Assembly: GCF_000423605.1 (NCBI RefSeq)
Contig: NZ_AUIH01000024.1
Span: forward strand, 17,117-81,116
Direction of reading: 5' to 3'
Origin: Saccharospirillum impatiens DSM 12546
Lineage (GTDB): Bacteria > Pseudomonadota > Gammaproteobacteria > Pseudomonadales > Natronospirillaceae
DNA: 64,000 nucleotides
How positions within the stretch are numbered: the first letter of the stretch is position 1; each line of letters starts with the position of its first letter. Below, piece after piece: positions 32,140 through 40,533 of the stretch. Below the pieces are notes generated by a model. That model saw only the letters and a program-made list of their open reading frames with translations. It was not told where the DNA came from and did not search any database. The translations under genes were made by a program, and so were the position numbers.

Positions 32140-32796
32140 CTAACACCGGAAGCGCTGGAACGAGGCACCTTCGAACTCAGAGACGATCGAATCCAACGCA
32201 GCGTTGGAAATCTGCCGCGCTGATTCAGCCGGCACAGTAAGCACCCATACATTGCGCGTGCGGTCGACCCGCTCAACCCGCGCCTCCAGGCCCCGACTCG
32301 TCAACTCAGAGACCCGGGTACGGGCATTGCTGTCTGACGAGAACAGTCCCAGGGAGATCCCGCCGGCAAGGCGACCCTGATTAATCAGAAAACTTTCGAT
32401 GTCTTCTGCCTGCAACTGGGCCAGCCGGTCGCGACCAAGCTGGTCGGTCTCAAAGGGGCCGATCACGACCCAGTAATCCGATCGCAATACCTCCTGCCGG
32501 GTACTGAGGTCCGATGCTACTTCCAGCGCCCGCAGGCGGGATTGAATAATGTCGGCCTGGTCTTCAGCGGCGATGCCGTTAATGCGAATACACTGCAAGG
32601 GCTCCACCGCTGGCTCGGCTGCCGCTGTTTGCTCGAATTCGGCCAACTGGTTTCGCGTAGCCTGATCAATCGCCAGATTATTCAATTGTGCCACAGAGGG
32701 CTCAGCCTCCTGAATATCAGGCTGGCCCATCTGCCAGTACTGGTACCCTCCCAATGCCAGGTTCAGCACCAGTAGCGTCAGAATAATCCACTTCAT
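32140..32796 (-). CDS. SPOR-domain inner-membrane protein
   Basis: The 218 residues start MKWIILTLLVLNLALGGYQY, a single N-terminal membrane anchor. A periplasmic region follows, with a SPOR-like repeat domain in the central and C-terminal parts (for example RQEVLRSDYWVVIGPFETDQ and LGRDRLAQLQAEDIESFLIN). SPOR domains bind denuded septal peptidoglycan, so a cell-envelope role is likely but the partner is unknown. It overlaps the coaX stop by 4 bp. The birA-coaX-SPOR order is also known from Pseudomonas. Confidence 0.8.
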   Translation of the reverse strand: MKWIILTLLVLNLALGGYQYWQMGQPDIQEAEPSVAQLNNLAIDQATRNQLAEFEQTAAAEPAVEPLQCIRINGIAAEDQADIIQSRLRALEVASDLSTRQEVLRSDYWVVIGPFETDQLGRDRLAQLQAEDIESFLINQGRLAGGISLGLFSSDSNARTRVSELTSRGLEARVERVDRTRNVWVLTVPAESARQISNAALDSIVSEFEGASFQRFRC

Positions 32797-33524
32797 CCGA
32801 GAGATTCCATGTAAGCCGCATCCTTATAAAGTTGTCTCATGCCCGCGAACACCAGATCCGGTATTTGCTCTGCACCGAGTTGTACGTGACCTGCCAGCAC
32901 CGGGGCGTCACCGCCGGTCCAGATCAGGCGGCAAGGCGACAGGGCATATTCAGACCAGGCAGCGGCAACCGCCGCGCTGAGCGCCAGCAATGCACCGTTG
33001 GCTATGGCGTCAGCCGTATTATTCCCGGGTGCCTTGCTCTGGCTGGCGGCCACATCCGGTAACGCGAATGTATCATTTACCAGGGCGCGGCGCATCAGCG
33101 TCAGGCCGGGCATGATATAGCCACCCAGATGCTTACCGTCCGAATCAATCGCATCGATCGTCAACGCCGTGCCGGCGTCCACAATGACGGCATTTTGCTG
33201 ATATTCGCGCAGAGCGATCAGAGTCAACCAGCGATCCACTCCATACCGTTCCGGGTCTGGATAGGCCAACTCAACCCCGTGCCAGCCATTGCGCACCTTG
33301 ATGAGGTTGACCTTGCATCGGCCAGCGACCACCAGCGCATCCCGAAGTTGAACACCGAACGCCGAGACGGAAGCGATCAGTACCTGAACCGGCTGCCATC
33401 GATCTATCGTCGCCAACGCGGTATCGATGCTGAGCCAGTAGCCAGAGTGCTCGCCCATCCGGTACTTGCAGCGGCTGTTGCCGCAATCAAGAAACAGAAC
33501 CTCTGCTTCAGCAATCGCTGCCAT
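32793..33524 (-). CDS. coaX: Type III pantothenate kinase
   Basis: Phosphorylates pantothenate, the first step of coenzyme A synthesis; type III enzymes are not feedback-inhibited by CoA. The 243 residues show the ASKHA-fold motifs LFLDCGNSRCKYRM (phosphate 1), YGVDRWLTLIALREY, VIVDAGTALTIDAI (phosphate 2) and WTGGDAPVLA. It is 18 bp after birA and overlaps the SPOR gene, so the three form one unit. Confidence 0.95.
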   Translation of the reverse strand: MAAIAEAEVLFLDCGNSRCKYRMGEHSGYWLSIDTALATIDRWQPVQVLIASVSAFGVQLRDALVVAGRCKVNLIKVRNGWHGVELAYPDPERYGVDRWLTLIALREYQQNAVIVDAGTALTIDAIDSDGKHLGGYIMPGLTLMRRALVNDTFALPDVAASQSKAPGNNTADAIANGALLALSAAVAAAWSEYALSPCRLIWTGGDAPVLAGHVQLGAEQIPDLVFAGMRQLYKDAAYMESLG

Positions 33525-33542
33525 AGCGCCCTTCCCTTAGAA

Positions 33543-34508
33543 TTACCACAGTACCGACACCTCACCGCCATTGACCGTTCGCCGCTGGCCGCGTTCATCA
33601 TCGATAATCAGTTGCCCCTGCGCATCGATGCCGCGGGCCACCACGATTTGTTGCTGCTCCCCCTGCACCAGCGTCACCGACCGGTTCAACAAACAGTCAT
33701 AGCTCGCCCATTCCTGCAGCAACGTTGCCAGACCACCGGCCTGGCCAAGGTCAGCCAGCACGCATTGCAATTCGTTCAACAGGGCAGCCAGCAAGTCATT
33801 GCGATCGATGAATTCACCGGCGAGCTCCCGCAGGCATCCGATGTCCCGATCAAGCCCCGGTGGCGACGCGTTCACATTCAAACCAATGCCGACTACCAGC
33901 ACCGGCTGATCGAGGGGATTGCCCTGGAGTTCGCACAGAACGCCGCCAAGCTTGCGGCCGTCACAATAGATATCGTTGGGCCACTTCAGCGCAACGGACA
34001 CCTTTGCGACCTGCCTGATCGCCCTGACAACCGCCACACCGACCACCAGACTGGCTGCGTAGAGCGCATCGCCGGTCAGTGATTCCCGTACCGCTGCAGA
34101 GACCATCACACTGCTGGCTGGCGGACTCTGCCAGGCTCGACCACGACGGCCCCGGCCCTGATGCTGAAAGTCGGCGGTACAGACCGACCAACGTCCGGGT
34201 GCGGGGGGCTGCGCCAGCACCCAGGCATTGGTCGAGTCGACATCCGTGCGGATATCAAGCACCGACAAGCGACGGGTTACCTCCTTTGACAGCAACGCCA
34301 GCACACGATCACGGTCGAGCAAGCTGATGGGCTCCGCCAGCCGGTAGCCTCGCCCCTTGACCGAATACACATCCACCCCCTGAGCCACCAGCTCAGCCAC
34401 CCAGTTGGATACGGTTGGACGTGTTACCTGAAGTTCCCCGGCCAATAGTTGGCCCGAGGTAAAGTGCTGGTGGGATAACAATGGCAACAAACGATAAAGG
34501 CTTTTCAT
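33543..34508 (-). CDS. birA: Biotin-protein ligase / biotin operon repressor
   Basis: Activates biotin and attaches it to acetyl-CoA carboxylase; the bifunctional form also represses biotin synthesis genes. The 321 residues contain an N-terminal winged helix (about 1-65, TSGQLLAGELQVTRPTVSNW). The catalytic domain has GRGRRGRAWQSPP for adenylate binding and KWPNDIYCDGRKLGGVL. The DNA-binding domain is intact, so it should be bifunctional. Confidence 0.96.
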   Translation of the reverse strand: MKSLYRLLPLLSHQHFTSGQLLAGELQVTRPTVSNWVAELVAQGVDVYSVKGRGYRLAEPISLLDRDRVLALLSKEVTRRLSVLDIRTDVDSTNAWVLAQPPAPGRWSVCTADFQHQGRGRRGRAWQSPPASSVMVSAAVRESLTGDALYAASLVVGVAVVRAIRQVAKVSVALKWPNDIYCDGRKLGGVLCELQGNPLDQPVLVVGIGLNVNASPPGLDRDIGCLRELAGEFIDRNDLLAALLNELQCVLADLGQAGGLATLLQEWASYDCLLNRSVTLVQGEQQQIVVARGIDAQGQLIIDDERGQRRTVNGGEVSVLW

Positions 34509-34661
34509 ACAGACGAGGGAACCCTGGTGGCCAACGGTGCGATCGACGGGGCAAGCAACACCCCTTTGCGCACATCATAGGGAAAATTAGGCCCCCGGCA
34601 CAGACCTGCCCCCTGATGGGTCCGACGCATCCTGATAAAGGAGTTGCCGGGCCCGGTCTCC

Positions 34662-35498
34662 CTAGCCCTGAGCAGCCATACGCGCTGCCGCACGGTTGTG
34701 CTGATCGATTTTGCGAAACAAAATCCAGCTGCTGAAGGCGATGATCGATACCACGCCAATAATAATAGTCGCCAGAGCGTTAATTTTGGGCGTCACCCCC
34801 AATTTGACCTGGCTGAACACTTCGATCGGCAATGTCGTAGCCCCGGGTCCGGTCACAAAGCTGGCGATGACTACGTCATCCAGAGACAGCGTAAAAGACA
34901 ACAGCCAGGCGGAAATTATAGCCGGTGAAATCACCGGCAAGGTGACCAGGAAGAATGCCTTGATCGGGGTCGCTCCCAGGTCAAGCGCTGCCTCCTCGAG
35001 ACTCTGGTCCATCTCACGCAACCGGGAACTGATCACAACGGTGGAATACGCCACACAGAACGTTGTGTGGGCAATCCAGATAGTCAACATACCGCGCTGC
35101 GCCGGCCAGCCGAGTGACTGGGCCATGGCAACAAACAGCAGCAACATGGAAATACCGATGATCACGTCAGGCATAACCAGTGGTGCAGTGATCATGCCGC
35201 TGAACAGAGTACGGCCACGGAACCGGGTAAAGCGAATCATAACGATGGAAGCCAGCATACCGATCACCACCGCTGTACTGGCCGAGTAGAACGCAATCTG
35301 CAGAGACCGCCCTACTGCGCTCATTAACTGCTGGTCCTGAAACAACTCGCCATACCACCGCGTCGACCAACCCGCCCAAACCTGCACCATGCGCGAGGCG
35401 TTGAACGAATAGATGATCAACATCAGCATCGGGCCATACAAAAAGAAAATACCCAGCCAAAATATGGTAACGCTGAGACTGAAACGACCTGATTTCAT
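34662..35498 (-). CDS. spuH: Polyamine ABC transporter permease (SpuH/PotI type)
   Basis: Inner-membrane permease for putrescine/spermidine import. The 278 residues have six membrane segments. The EAA loop that docks the ATPase reads EEAALDLGATPIKAFFLVTL. It is the last gene of the importer and overlaps the upstream permease by 4 bp. A 153-bp gap follows before birA, with only a weak GC palindrome and no clear terminator. Confidence 0.93.
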   Translation of the reverse strand: MKSGRFSLSVTIFWLGIFFLYGPMLMLIIYSFNASRMVQVWAGWSTRWYGELFQDQQLMSAVGRSLQIAFYSASTAVVIGMLASIVMIRFTRFRGRTLFSGMITAPLVMPDVIIGISMLLLFVAMAQSLGWPAQRGMLTIWIAHTTFCVAYSTVVISSRLREMDQSLEEAALDLGATPIKAFFLVTLPVISPAIISAWLLSFTLSLDDVVIASFVTGPGATTLPIEVFSQVKLGVTPKINALATIIIGVVSIIAFSSWILFRKIDQHNRAAARMAAQG

Positions 35499-36397
35499 TG
35501 CCCCACCTCCTTGTTCTGATACCGGTGAAACAACATGATCGGGACGATCAGCAACAGGATCATCAGCACCGCCAACGCTGAGGCGACTGGCCAGTCGCGA
35601 TTGTTAAAGAACTCCTGCCACAGCACCTTGCCTATCATGATGGTCTCGGCACCACCGAGCAGTTCCGGAATAACGTACTCACCCACCACGGGAATGAACA
35701 CCAGCATCGAGCCGGCAACGATGCCGTTAACCGACAGAGGCAGAGTAATGCGAAAAAAGGAGGTGATTTTACGTGCGCCCAGATCACTGGCGGCCTCCAG
35801 CAGCGCATTATCATGCTTCACCAGGTTGGCATAGAGTGGTAATACCATGAAGGGCAGATAGGAATACACCACGCCAATATACACCGCAAAATTGGTGTTA
35901 AGCATCTGGATAGGGCTGTCGATCAGACCGATCCAAACCATGAAATTGTTGAACACGCCGTTGTTACCCAACAGTCCCATCCAGGCATAAACTCGAATCA
36001 GAAAGGATGTCCAGCTAGGCAACAGTACCAGCAGCAGCCAGGTGGTTTGCAAGTGCGGCGGCGCCTTGGCGATGGCATACGCCATTGGATAGCCCAACAA
36101 CAAACAAAAAATCGTGGCATTAAACGCAATCTTGATCGAATTCCAATAGGCCTGGATGTACAGATCGTCACTCAACAACCAGGCATAATTACTGAACGTC
36201 ATCCTGATGTTCAGGGTCTGATCCAACCATTCGAACATCGCCGTGTAGGGCGGAATGCTGAGCATGGTTTCCGACAGAGAAATCTTCGCCACCATCACAA
36301 ACGGCATAAAGAAGAAGACCAGCAACCACAGATACGGCCCGGCAATCACCCAGCGGCGGCCGCCTGGCAGAATACGGGCAAGATCGAGTTTTTTCAT
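35495..36397 (-). CDS. spuG: Polyamine ABC transporter permease (SpuG/PotH type)
   Basis: Partner permease of the polyamine importer. The 300 residues have six membrane segments, and the N-terminal signal-anchor WVIAGPYLWLLVFFFMPFVM is typical of PotB/PotH. The EAA motif is EAASDLGARKITSFFRITLP. It overlaps the ATPase gene upstream and the second permease downstream by 4 bp each (ATGA), so all three are translationally coupled. Confidence 0.94.
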   Translation of the reverse strand: MKKLDLARILPGGRRWVIAGPYLWLLVFFFMPFVMVAKISLSETMLSIPPYTAMFEWLDQTLNIRMTFSNYAWLLSDDLYIQAYWNSIKIAFNATIFCLLLGYPMAYAIAKAPPHLQTTWLLLVLLPSWTSFLIRVYAWMGLLGNNGVFNNFMVWIGLIDSPIQMLNTNFAVYIGVVYSYLPFMVLPLYANLVKHDNALLEAASDLGARKITSFFRITLPLSVNGIVAGSMLVFIPVVGEYVIPELLGGAETIMIGKVLWQEFFNNRDWPVASALAVLMILLLIVPIMLFHRYQNKEVGQ

Positions 36398-37536
36398 GAG
36401 CGCAACACCACGCCGCTGTCGCTGGCCCAGTGCACATAGACCGGGTCGTCCCAGGTAGGCCGGTCGGCACGCCGCTCGACGTTAGCCAGGAAACATTGAA
36501 CGATTTTGCCTTGGGGCAGTCGAACGTAATAAACGGTGTGCCCGCCCAAATAGGCAATATCATGCACGATGCCGGATGACCAGTTATAGTCTCCCTCGGG
36601 CCGCTCTCGCGTCATGAGGGTTTTCTCCGGGCGCAGGGCAAACAACATACTGCGTTCGTCAACACTGGACGTCACGCCGTGTCCGATGTAGATATCCGCG
36701 TCGAGTTCATCCGTGTGCAACGTCATGTGGTCTTCCTGATCATCGATGATCTGACCATCAAACAGATTCACCGACCCGATAAACTCCGCCACCATTCGGC
36801 TGTTCGGACTCTCGTACACGTCGACTGGCGAGCCAATCTGCTGAATAAAGCCCTGGTCCATAATCGCTATGCGGTCGGCCATGGTCATTGCCTCTTCCTG
36901 ATCGTGGGTCACCATCACACAGGTAACGCCCACATTCTCCAGGATGTCGACCACTTCAAGTTGCATCTCCGTGCGCAGCTTTTTATCCAGTGCGCCCATG
37001 GGTTCATCAAGCAACAACAATTTGGGTTGTTTTGCCAGGCTCCGCGCCAGGGCCACCCGCTGGCGCTGACCACCCGACAACTGATGAGGCTTGCGCCGGG
37101 CAAACTTCTCCATGTGGACCAGTTTCAGCATGCGCTGCACTCGGTCGATGATCACATCTTTCGCCAGCTTTTCCTGCTTCAGACCAAACGCCAGGTTCTG
37201 CTCGACCGTCATGTGCGGAAACAGGGCGTAGGATTGAAACATCATATTGATCTGGCGCTGGTAAGGCGGCTGGTGAGTAATGTCTTCACCTTCAAGCAGG
37301 ATGCGCCCTTCAGTAGGGTTTTCAAACCCCGCCATCATGCGCAGTAGGGTTGACTTGCCTGAACCGGAAGCCCCAAGCAGTGCAAAGATCTCACCCTGGC
37401 GAACATCAAGCGTGACGTTGTCAACGGCCAGATCTTCATCAAAATACTTGGTTATCTTCTCAATACTGAGCAACGTTTTCTTGGTTTCAGTACTGGTCTC
37501 ATGCTGTTGTCGGCGCGCGCCGGCCGCTAATGCCAT
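36394..37536 (-). CDS. spuF: Polyamine ABC transporter ATP-binding protein (SpuF/PotG type)
   Basis: ATPase of the polyamine importer. The 380 residues contain Walker A GASGSGKST, a Q-loop in MMFQSYALFPHMTVEQNLAF, signature LSGGQRQRVALARSL, Walker B LLLLDEPMGALDKK and the H-loop in MVTHDQEEAM. A C-terminal TOBE-like domain follows. The start at 37536 has GGGGAG at good distance. A 189-bp gap with a hairpin separates it from the binding-protein gene. Confidence 0.95.
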   Translation of the reverse strand: MALAAGARRQQHETSTETKKTLLSIEKITKYFDEDLAVDNVTLDVRQGEIFALLGASGSGKSTLLRMMAGFENPTEGRILLEGEDITHQPPYQRQINMMFQSYALFPHMTVEQNLAFGLKQEKLAKDVIIDRVQRMLKLVHMEKFARRKPHQLSGGQRQRVALARSLAKQPKLLLLDEPMGALDKKLRTEMQLEVVDILENVGVTCVMVTHDQEEAMTMADRIAIMDQGFIQQIGSPVDVYESPNSRMVAEFIGSVNLFDGQIIDDQEDHMTLHTDELDADIYIGHGVTSSVDERSMLFALRPEKTLMTRERPEGDYNWSSGIVHDIAYLGGHTVYYVRLPQGKIVQCFLANVERRADRPTWDDPVYVHWASDSGVVLRS

Positions 37537-37690
37537 CTGGGTGTCTCCCCTCTAACGCTGGCTAATATACCGAGTCTTATGTTTTTTGTGCTGGTACGCA
37601 CTCGTCGTTGATCACACTGGGTCTGCAATTCTGCTGTAAATACTCAGATCCACTTCCGGACGTTCACAAAGTACTTGCAGCAAAAATGTC

Positions 37691-37711
37691 GGGGCCGGGA
37701 ATACCGGCCCC
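37691..37711 (-). terminator. Intra-operon hairpin after the binding-protein gene
   Basis: Minus strand GGGGCCGG-TATTC-CCGGCCCC, followed after GACA by TTTTT. It lies about 15 bp after the spuD stop codon and 155 bp before spuF. This placement is common in ABC importer operons, where partial termination or 3'-end protection gives excess binding protein. Confidence 0.6.
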
Positions 37712-37725
37712 GTATAGCTATTAGA

Positions 37726-38817
37726 TCAGCTGCCTGACTTGAATCGTGTCCAGCCGCGCGTGATTTCACGCATGATGCTGTTTGGCAAAATCTCGTTGGT
37801 GAACAAGGTTGTACCTGCAGGCGGGTAGATACCCGGATTTTCCAGAATCTCAGGGTCGATAAACGGCTTGGCGGCCTCTACCGGGCTTCCGTACCAAACG
37901 TAGTTGGTAATACCAGCAGCCACTTCCGGCTCCAGTACAAAGTTAATAAACTCATGGGCTTCCTCAACATTCCGGGCATCGGCAGGAATCACCATCATGT
38001 CTGACCAGAGGACGGTTCCCTCTTCAGGGATGAAGTAGTCCACCTCGACGCCAGCATCTGCTTCTTCAGCGCGAGCCATGGACTGGAATACATCGCCGGA
38101 CCACCCAATAGAGACACACACTTCACCATTAGCCAGATCGGAAATGTAGCGAGAGCTGTGGAAGTACTGAATATGGGGACGCACTTTATTCAGCTCGGTC
38201 AGAGCCGCACGATAGTCAGCAGCACTGCGGCTATAAGGATCACGGCCCATGTACTGAAGAATCAGCGGAAAGATCTCATTACCCGAGTCGAGGAAAGTAA
38301 TACCGCATTCGGCTAACTGCGATGCATATTGCGGATCGAACACCAGGTCCCAGCTTCCCACCGGAGCATCATCGCCGAGTATTTCCTGAATTTTGCCGAC
38401 GTTATAACCAATGCCGTTGGTACCCCACTGATAAGGCACTGAGTATTCATTGCCCGGATCGAAGTTCTCGAGGCGCTCAACCAGTTCCATGTCCAGATTG
38501 TCATAATTGGTCAACTTGGATTTGTCGAGCTTCTGGTAGGCACCGGCCTGGATCTGGCGAGCCATGTAGTTGGTCGTCGGGACGACGATGTCATATCCGG
38601 TTTGGCCAGACAGAACCTTGGCTTCCAGCACGTCGTTGGAATCAAAGACATCATAAACTACTTCAATGCCGGTTTCGGCTGTAAAGTCTGCCAATGTGTC
38701 CGGGCCAATGTAGTCAGACCAGTTATAGATATAAACAACGCGATCTTCCGCAATTGCTGCGCCGGCTACGGCCGCCGTCAGTGCGGCAATTGCGATGGTC
38801 TTCTTATGTTTACTCAT
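37726..38817 (-). CDS. spuD: Periplasmic polyamine-binding protein (SpuD/PotF type)
   Basis: Captures putrescine or spermidine in the periplasm. The 363 residues start with a signal peptide (about 1-23, cleavage after AIA). Family motifs are IYNWSDYIGPDTLADFTAET, PTTNYMARQIQAGAYQKLD and PYQWGTNGIGYNVGKIQ. Polyamine-binding acidic and aromatic residues of PotF/SpuD appear conserved, but the substrate cannot be fixed. P. aeruginosa has two adjacent binding-protein genes (spuD, spuE); only one is here. Confidence 0.94.
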   Translation of the reverse strand: MSKHKKTIAIAALTAAVAGAAIAEDRVVYIYNWSDYIGPDTLADFTAETGIEVVYDVFDSNDVLEAKVLSGQTGYDIVVPTTNYMARQIQAGAYQKLDKSKLTNYDNLDMELVERLENFDPGNEYSVPYQWGTNGIGYNVGKIQEILGDDAPVGSWDLVFDPQYASQLAECGITFLDSGNEIFPLILQYMGRDPYSRSAADYRAALTELNKVRPHIQYFHSSRYISDLANGEVCVSIGWSGDVFQSMARAEEADAGVEVDYFIPEEGTVLWSDMMVIPADARNVEEAHEFINFVLEPEVAAGITNYVWYGSPVEAAKPFIDPEILENPGIYPPAGTTLFTNEILPNSIMREITRGWTRFKSGS

Positions 38818-38925
38818 CGAAAGATACTCTCCTGCATCGTTTTTTATTCGGCCCTTCGGCTGACCTGACCAGCTTCCGGACCACCTGCCTACAGTAAAAT
38901 GAGATGATCAAAACACCAATAGAAT

Positions 38926-40320
38926 TTATGCCCTGGCCGGATATTCTTTCTGCAACTGACCCAGAGTCTGGTCCAGCGCCCGGCGCGTTCTGGCAACAAG
39001 TTCATCAATTTCAGCCAGGCTGATCACCAGCGGTGGCGACATCAACATGGTGTCACCGGTAGCGCGCAACACCAAGCCGCCTTCCAGAGCGTAGTCGCGG
39101 CAAAGGGTGCCCACCCGCCCTTCTTCAGGGTAGCGACTGCGGCTGAGTTTATCCTGAACCAGCTCTACCGCCCCTAACATGCCCACACCACGGACCTCAC
39201 CCACCAGGGGATGGTCTGCCAGCGTTTGCAATTGCGCCTGCAAGTAAGGTGCCGCTTCCTCCCGAACCCGGTCGACAATGCCTTCTTCGCGCAGAATGCG
39301 TATATTTTCCAGTGCCACGGCTGCACAGACCGGGTGTCCCGAATAGGTAAAGCCGTGATTGAATTCCCCGCCGCTGGCTTTGAACAGTTCAGCCACACGA
39401 TCAGCCACCATGACGCCACCAATGGGCAGATATCCGGAGGACAGGCCCTTGGCGATAGGCATCAAATCCGGTGTCAGGTCATAATAATCGGAACCGAACC
39501 ACTCGCCGGTACGGCCGAAACCACAAATGACTTCATCGACCACCAACAATAGATCATAGCGTTTGACGATGCGTTCAATTTCCGGCCAATAGCTGTCCGG
39601 CGGGATAATCACACCGCCCGCTCCCTGAATTGGCTCGGCAATAAAAGCACCCACGGTGTCGGGCCCCAGCTCCAGAATTTTGTCTTCCAGTGCCTGCGCA
39701 GCGAGTCGACCAAAGTCGTCCGGCGACAGGTCACCGCCCTCTCCGTACCAGTAGGGTTGGCGAATATGCGCGATACCGGGAATTGGCAGATCACCCTGGG
39801 CATGCATGGGGCTCATGCCGCCCAGGCTGGCACCGGCCACCGTCGAACCGTGATAGCCGTTGTGTCGCCCGATGATGGTTTTCTTTTTGGGCTGACCTTT
39901 CAGGTCCCAGTAGCGGCGCACCATGCGCAGCACGGTATCATTGGCTTCGCTGCCGGAATTGGTAAAGAAGGTGTGATTGATGTGCGATGGTGCAATTTCA
40001 GCCAGCGCGCTGGCTAACTCCACGGCCGGCGGCGTTGCCGACTTGAAGAACAGGTTATAGTAAGGCAGTTGCGCCATTTGGCGGCTGGCAGCATCGACCA
40101 GCTCCTTACGCCCATACCCCAGATTCACACACCAGAGCCCGGCAAAGGCATCCAGATAGGCCTTACCTTCGCTGTCCCAGAGCGTCACGCCCTCGGCCCG
40201 GGTGATGATGCGCGCGCCCTCCTGGCCAATTGCACCGCTGTCACCAAAGGGGTGCAGCATGTGGTCGGCACCCTGATGTTGCCAGAGTTCGGTTTGAGTC
40301 AGTGACGGTGCAGCTGTCAT
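38926..40320 (-). CDS. spuC: Class III aminotransferase, SpuC-like (putrescine/polyamine--pyruvate)
   Basis: PLP enzyme, probably transferring the amino group of putrescine (or of GABA) to pyruvate. The ATG at 40320 (MTAAPSLTQTELWQHQGADH) has GGGGGA upstream and gives 464 residues. A longer frame would run into the repeat element and is rejected. Motifs are FFTNSGSEANDTVLRMVRRY, GRHNGYHGSTVAGASLGG, DEVICGFGRTGEWFGSDYY and the PLP-lysine in PIAKGLSSGYLPIGG. It lies between the ligase and the importer genes, as spuC does in P. aeruginosa. Confidence 0.92.
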   Translation of the reverse strand: MTAAPSLTQTELWQHQGADHMLHPFGDSGAIGQEGARIITRAEGVTLWDSEGKAYLDAFAGLWCVNLGYGRKELVDAASRQMAQLPYYNLFFKSATPPAVELASALAEIAPSHINHTFFTNSGSEANDTVLRMVRRYWDLKGQPKKKTIIGRHNGYHGSTVAGASLGGMSPMHAQGDLPIPGIAHIRQPYWYGEGGDLSPDDFGRLAAQALEDKILELGPDTVGAFIAEPIQGAGGVIIPPDSYWPEIERIVKRYDLLLVVDEVICGFGRTGEWFGSDYYDLTPDLMPIAKGLSSGYLPIGGVMVADRVAELFKASGGEFNHGFTYSGHPVCAAVALENIRILREEGIVDRVREEAAPYLQAQLQTLADHPLVGEVRGVGMLGAVELVQDKLSRSRYPEEGRVGTLCRDYALEGGLVLRATGDTMLMSPPLVISLAEIDELVARTRRALDQTLGQLQKEYPARA

Positions 40321-40378
40321 GACAGTTCCCCCATTCAATTGAATTACAGGCCTCGGGGTTAGTTGAGTGGCAGAGTCC

Positions 40379-40504
40379 GCGGCGGCTACCGGTGGTGCCT
40401 CTCGGGTGGTGCGACACTCGATCGGCGTAAACCCGTCCATGGGGCCTAGACCGCAGCATCCCTGCTGCGGACTTCCCCGCAGAGGCACCACCGGCACCCG
40501 CCGC
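40379..40504. repeat. Palindromic intergenic repeat, copy 1
   Basis: 126-bp element whose ends pair: GCGGCGGCTACCGGTGGTG with CACCACCGGCACCCGCCGC. A 14-bp inner arm (CCGGTGGTGCCTCT) is perfectly complementary across the element. The core has GGCGTAAACCCGTCCATGG and the inner palindrome CCGCAGCATCCCTGCTGCGG. It lies in the 213-bp gap between spuB and spuC. The same core occurs at 45.97, 54.38 and 60.24 kb with different but still pairing arms. Confidence 0.85.
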
Positions 40505-40533
40505 TCACAATCTTCGCCCCGAGCCTTTAATTA

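Noticed and set aside
31961..32143. Short open frames between tRNA-Tyr and the SPOR gene
   Set aside because: Sixty codons with no ribosome binding site and no similarity that I can recognise.
33129..34082. Plus-strand open frame of about 317 codons
   Set aside because: Crosses coaX and birA antisense; both of those genes are intact and recognised.
34509..34661. Riboswitch or terminator between spuH and birA
   Set aside because: Only a short CCGGGCCCGG palindrome without a T tract and a weak TATGAT with no -35 were seen, not enough for a call.
40321..40497. N-terminal extension of the SpuC-like aminotransferase
   Set aside because: The extra 59 codons run through the repeat element and are unlike the family. 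The ATG at 40320 has a strong ribosome binding site.
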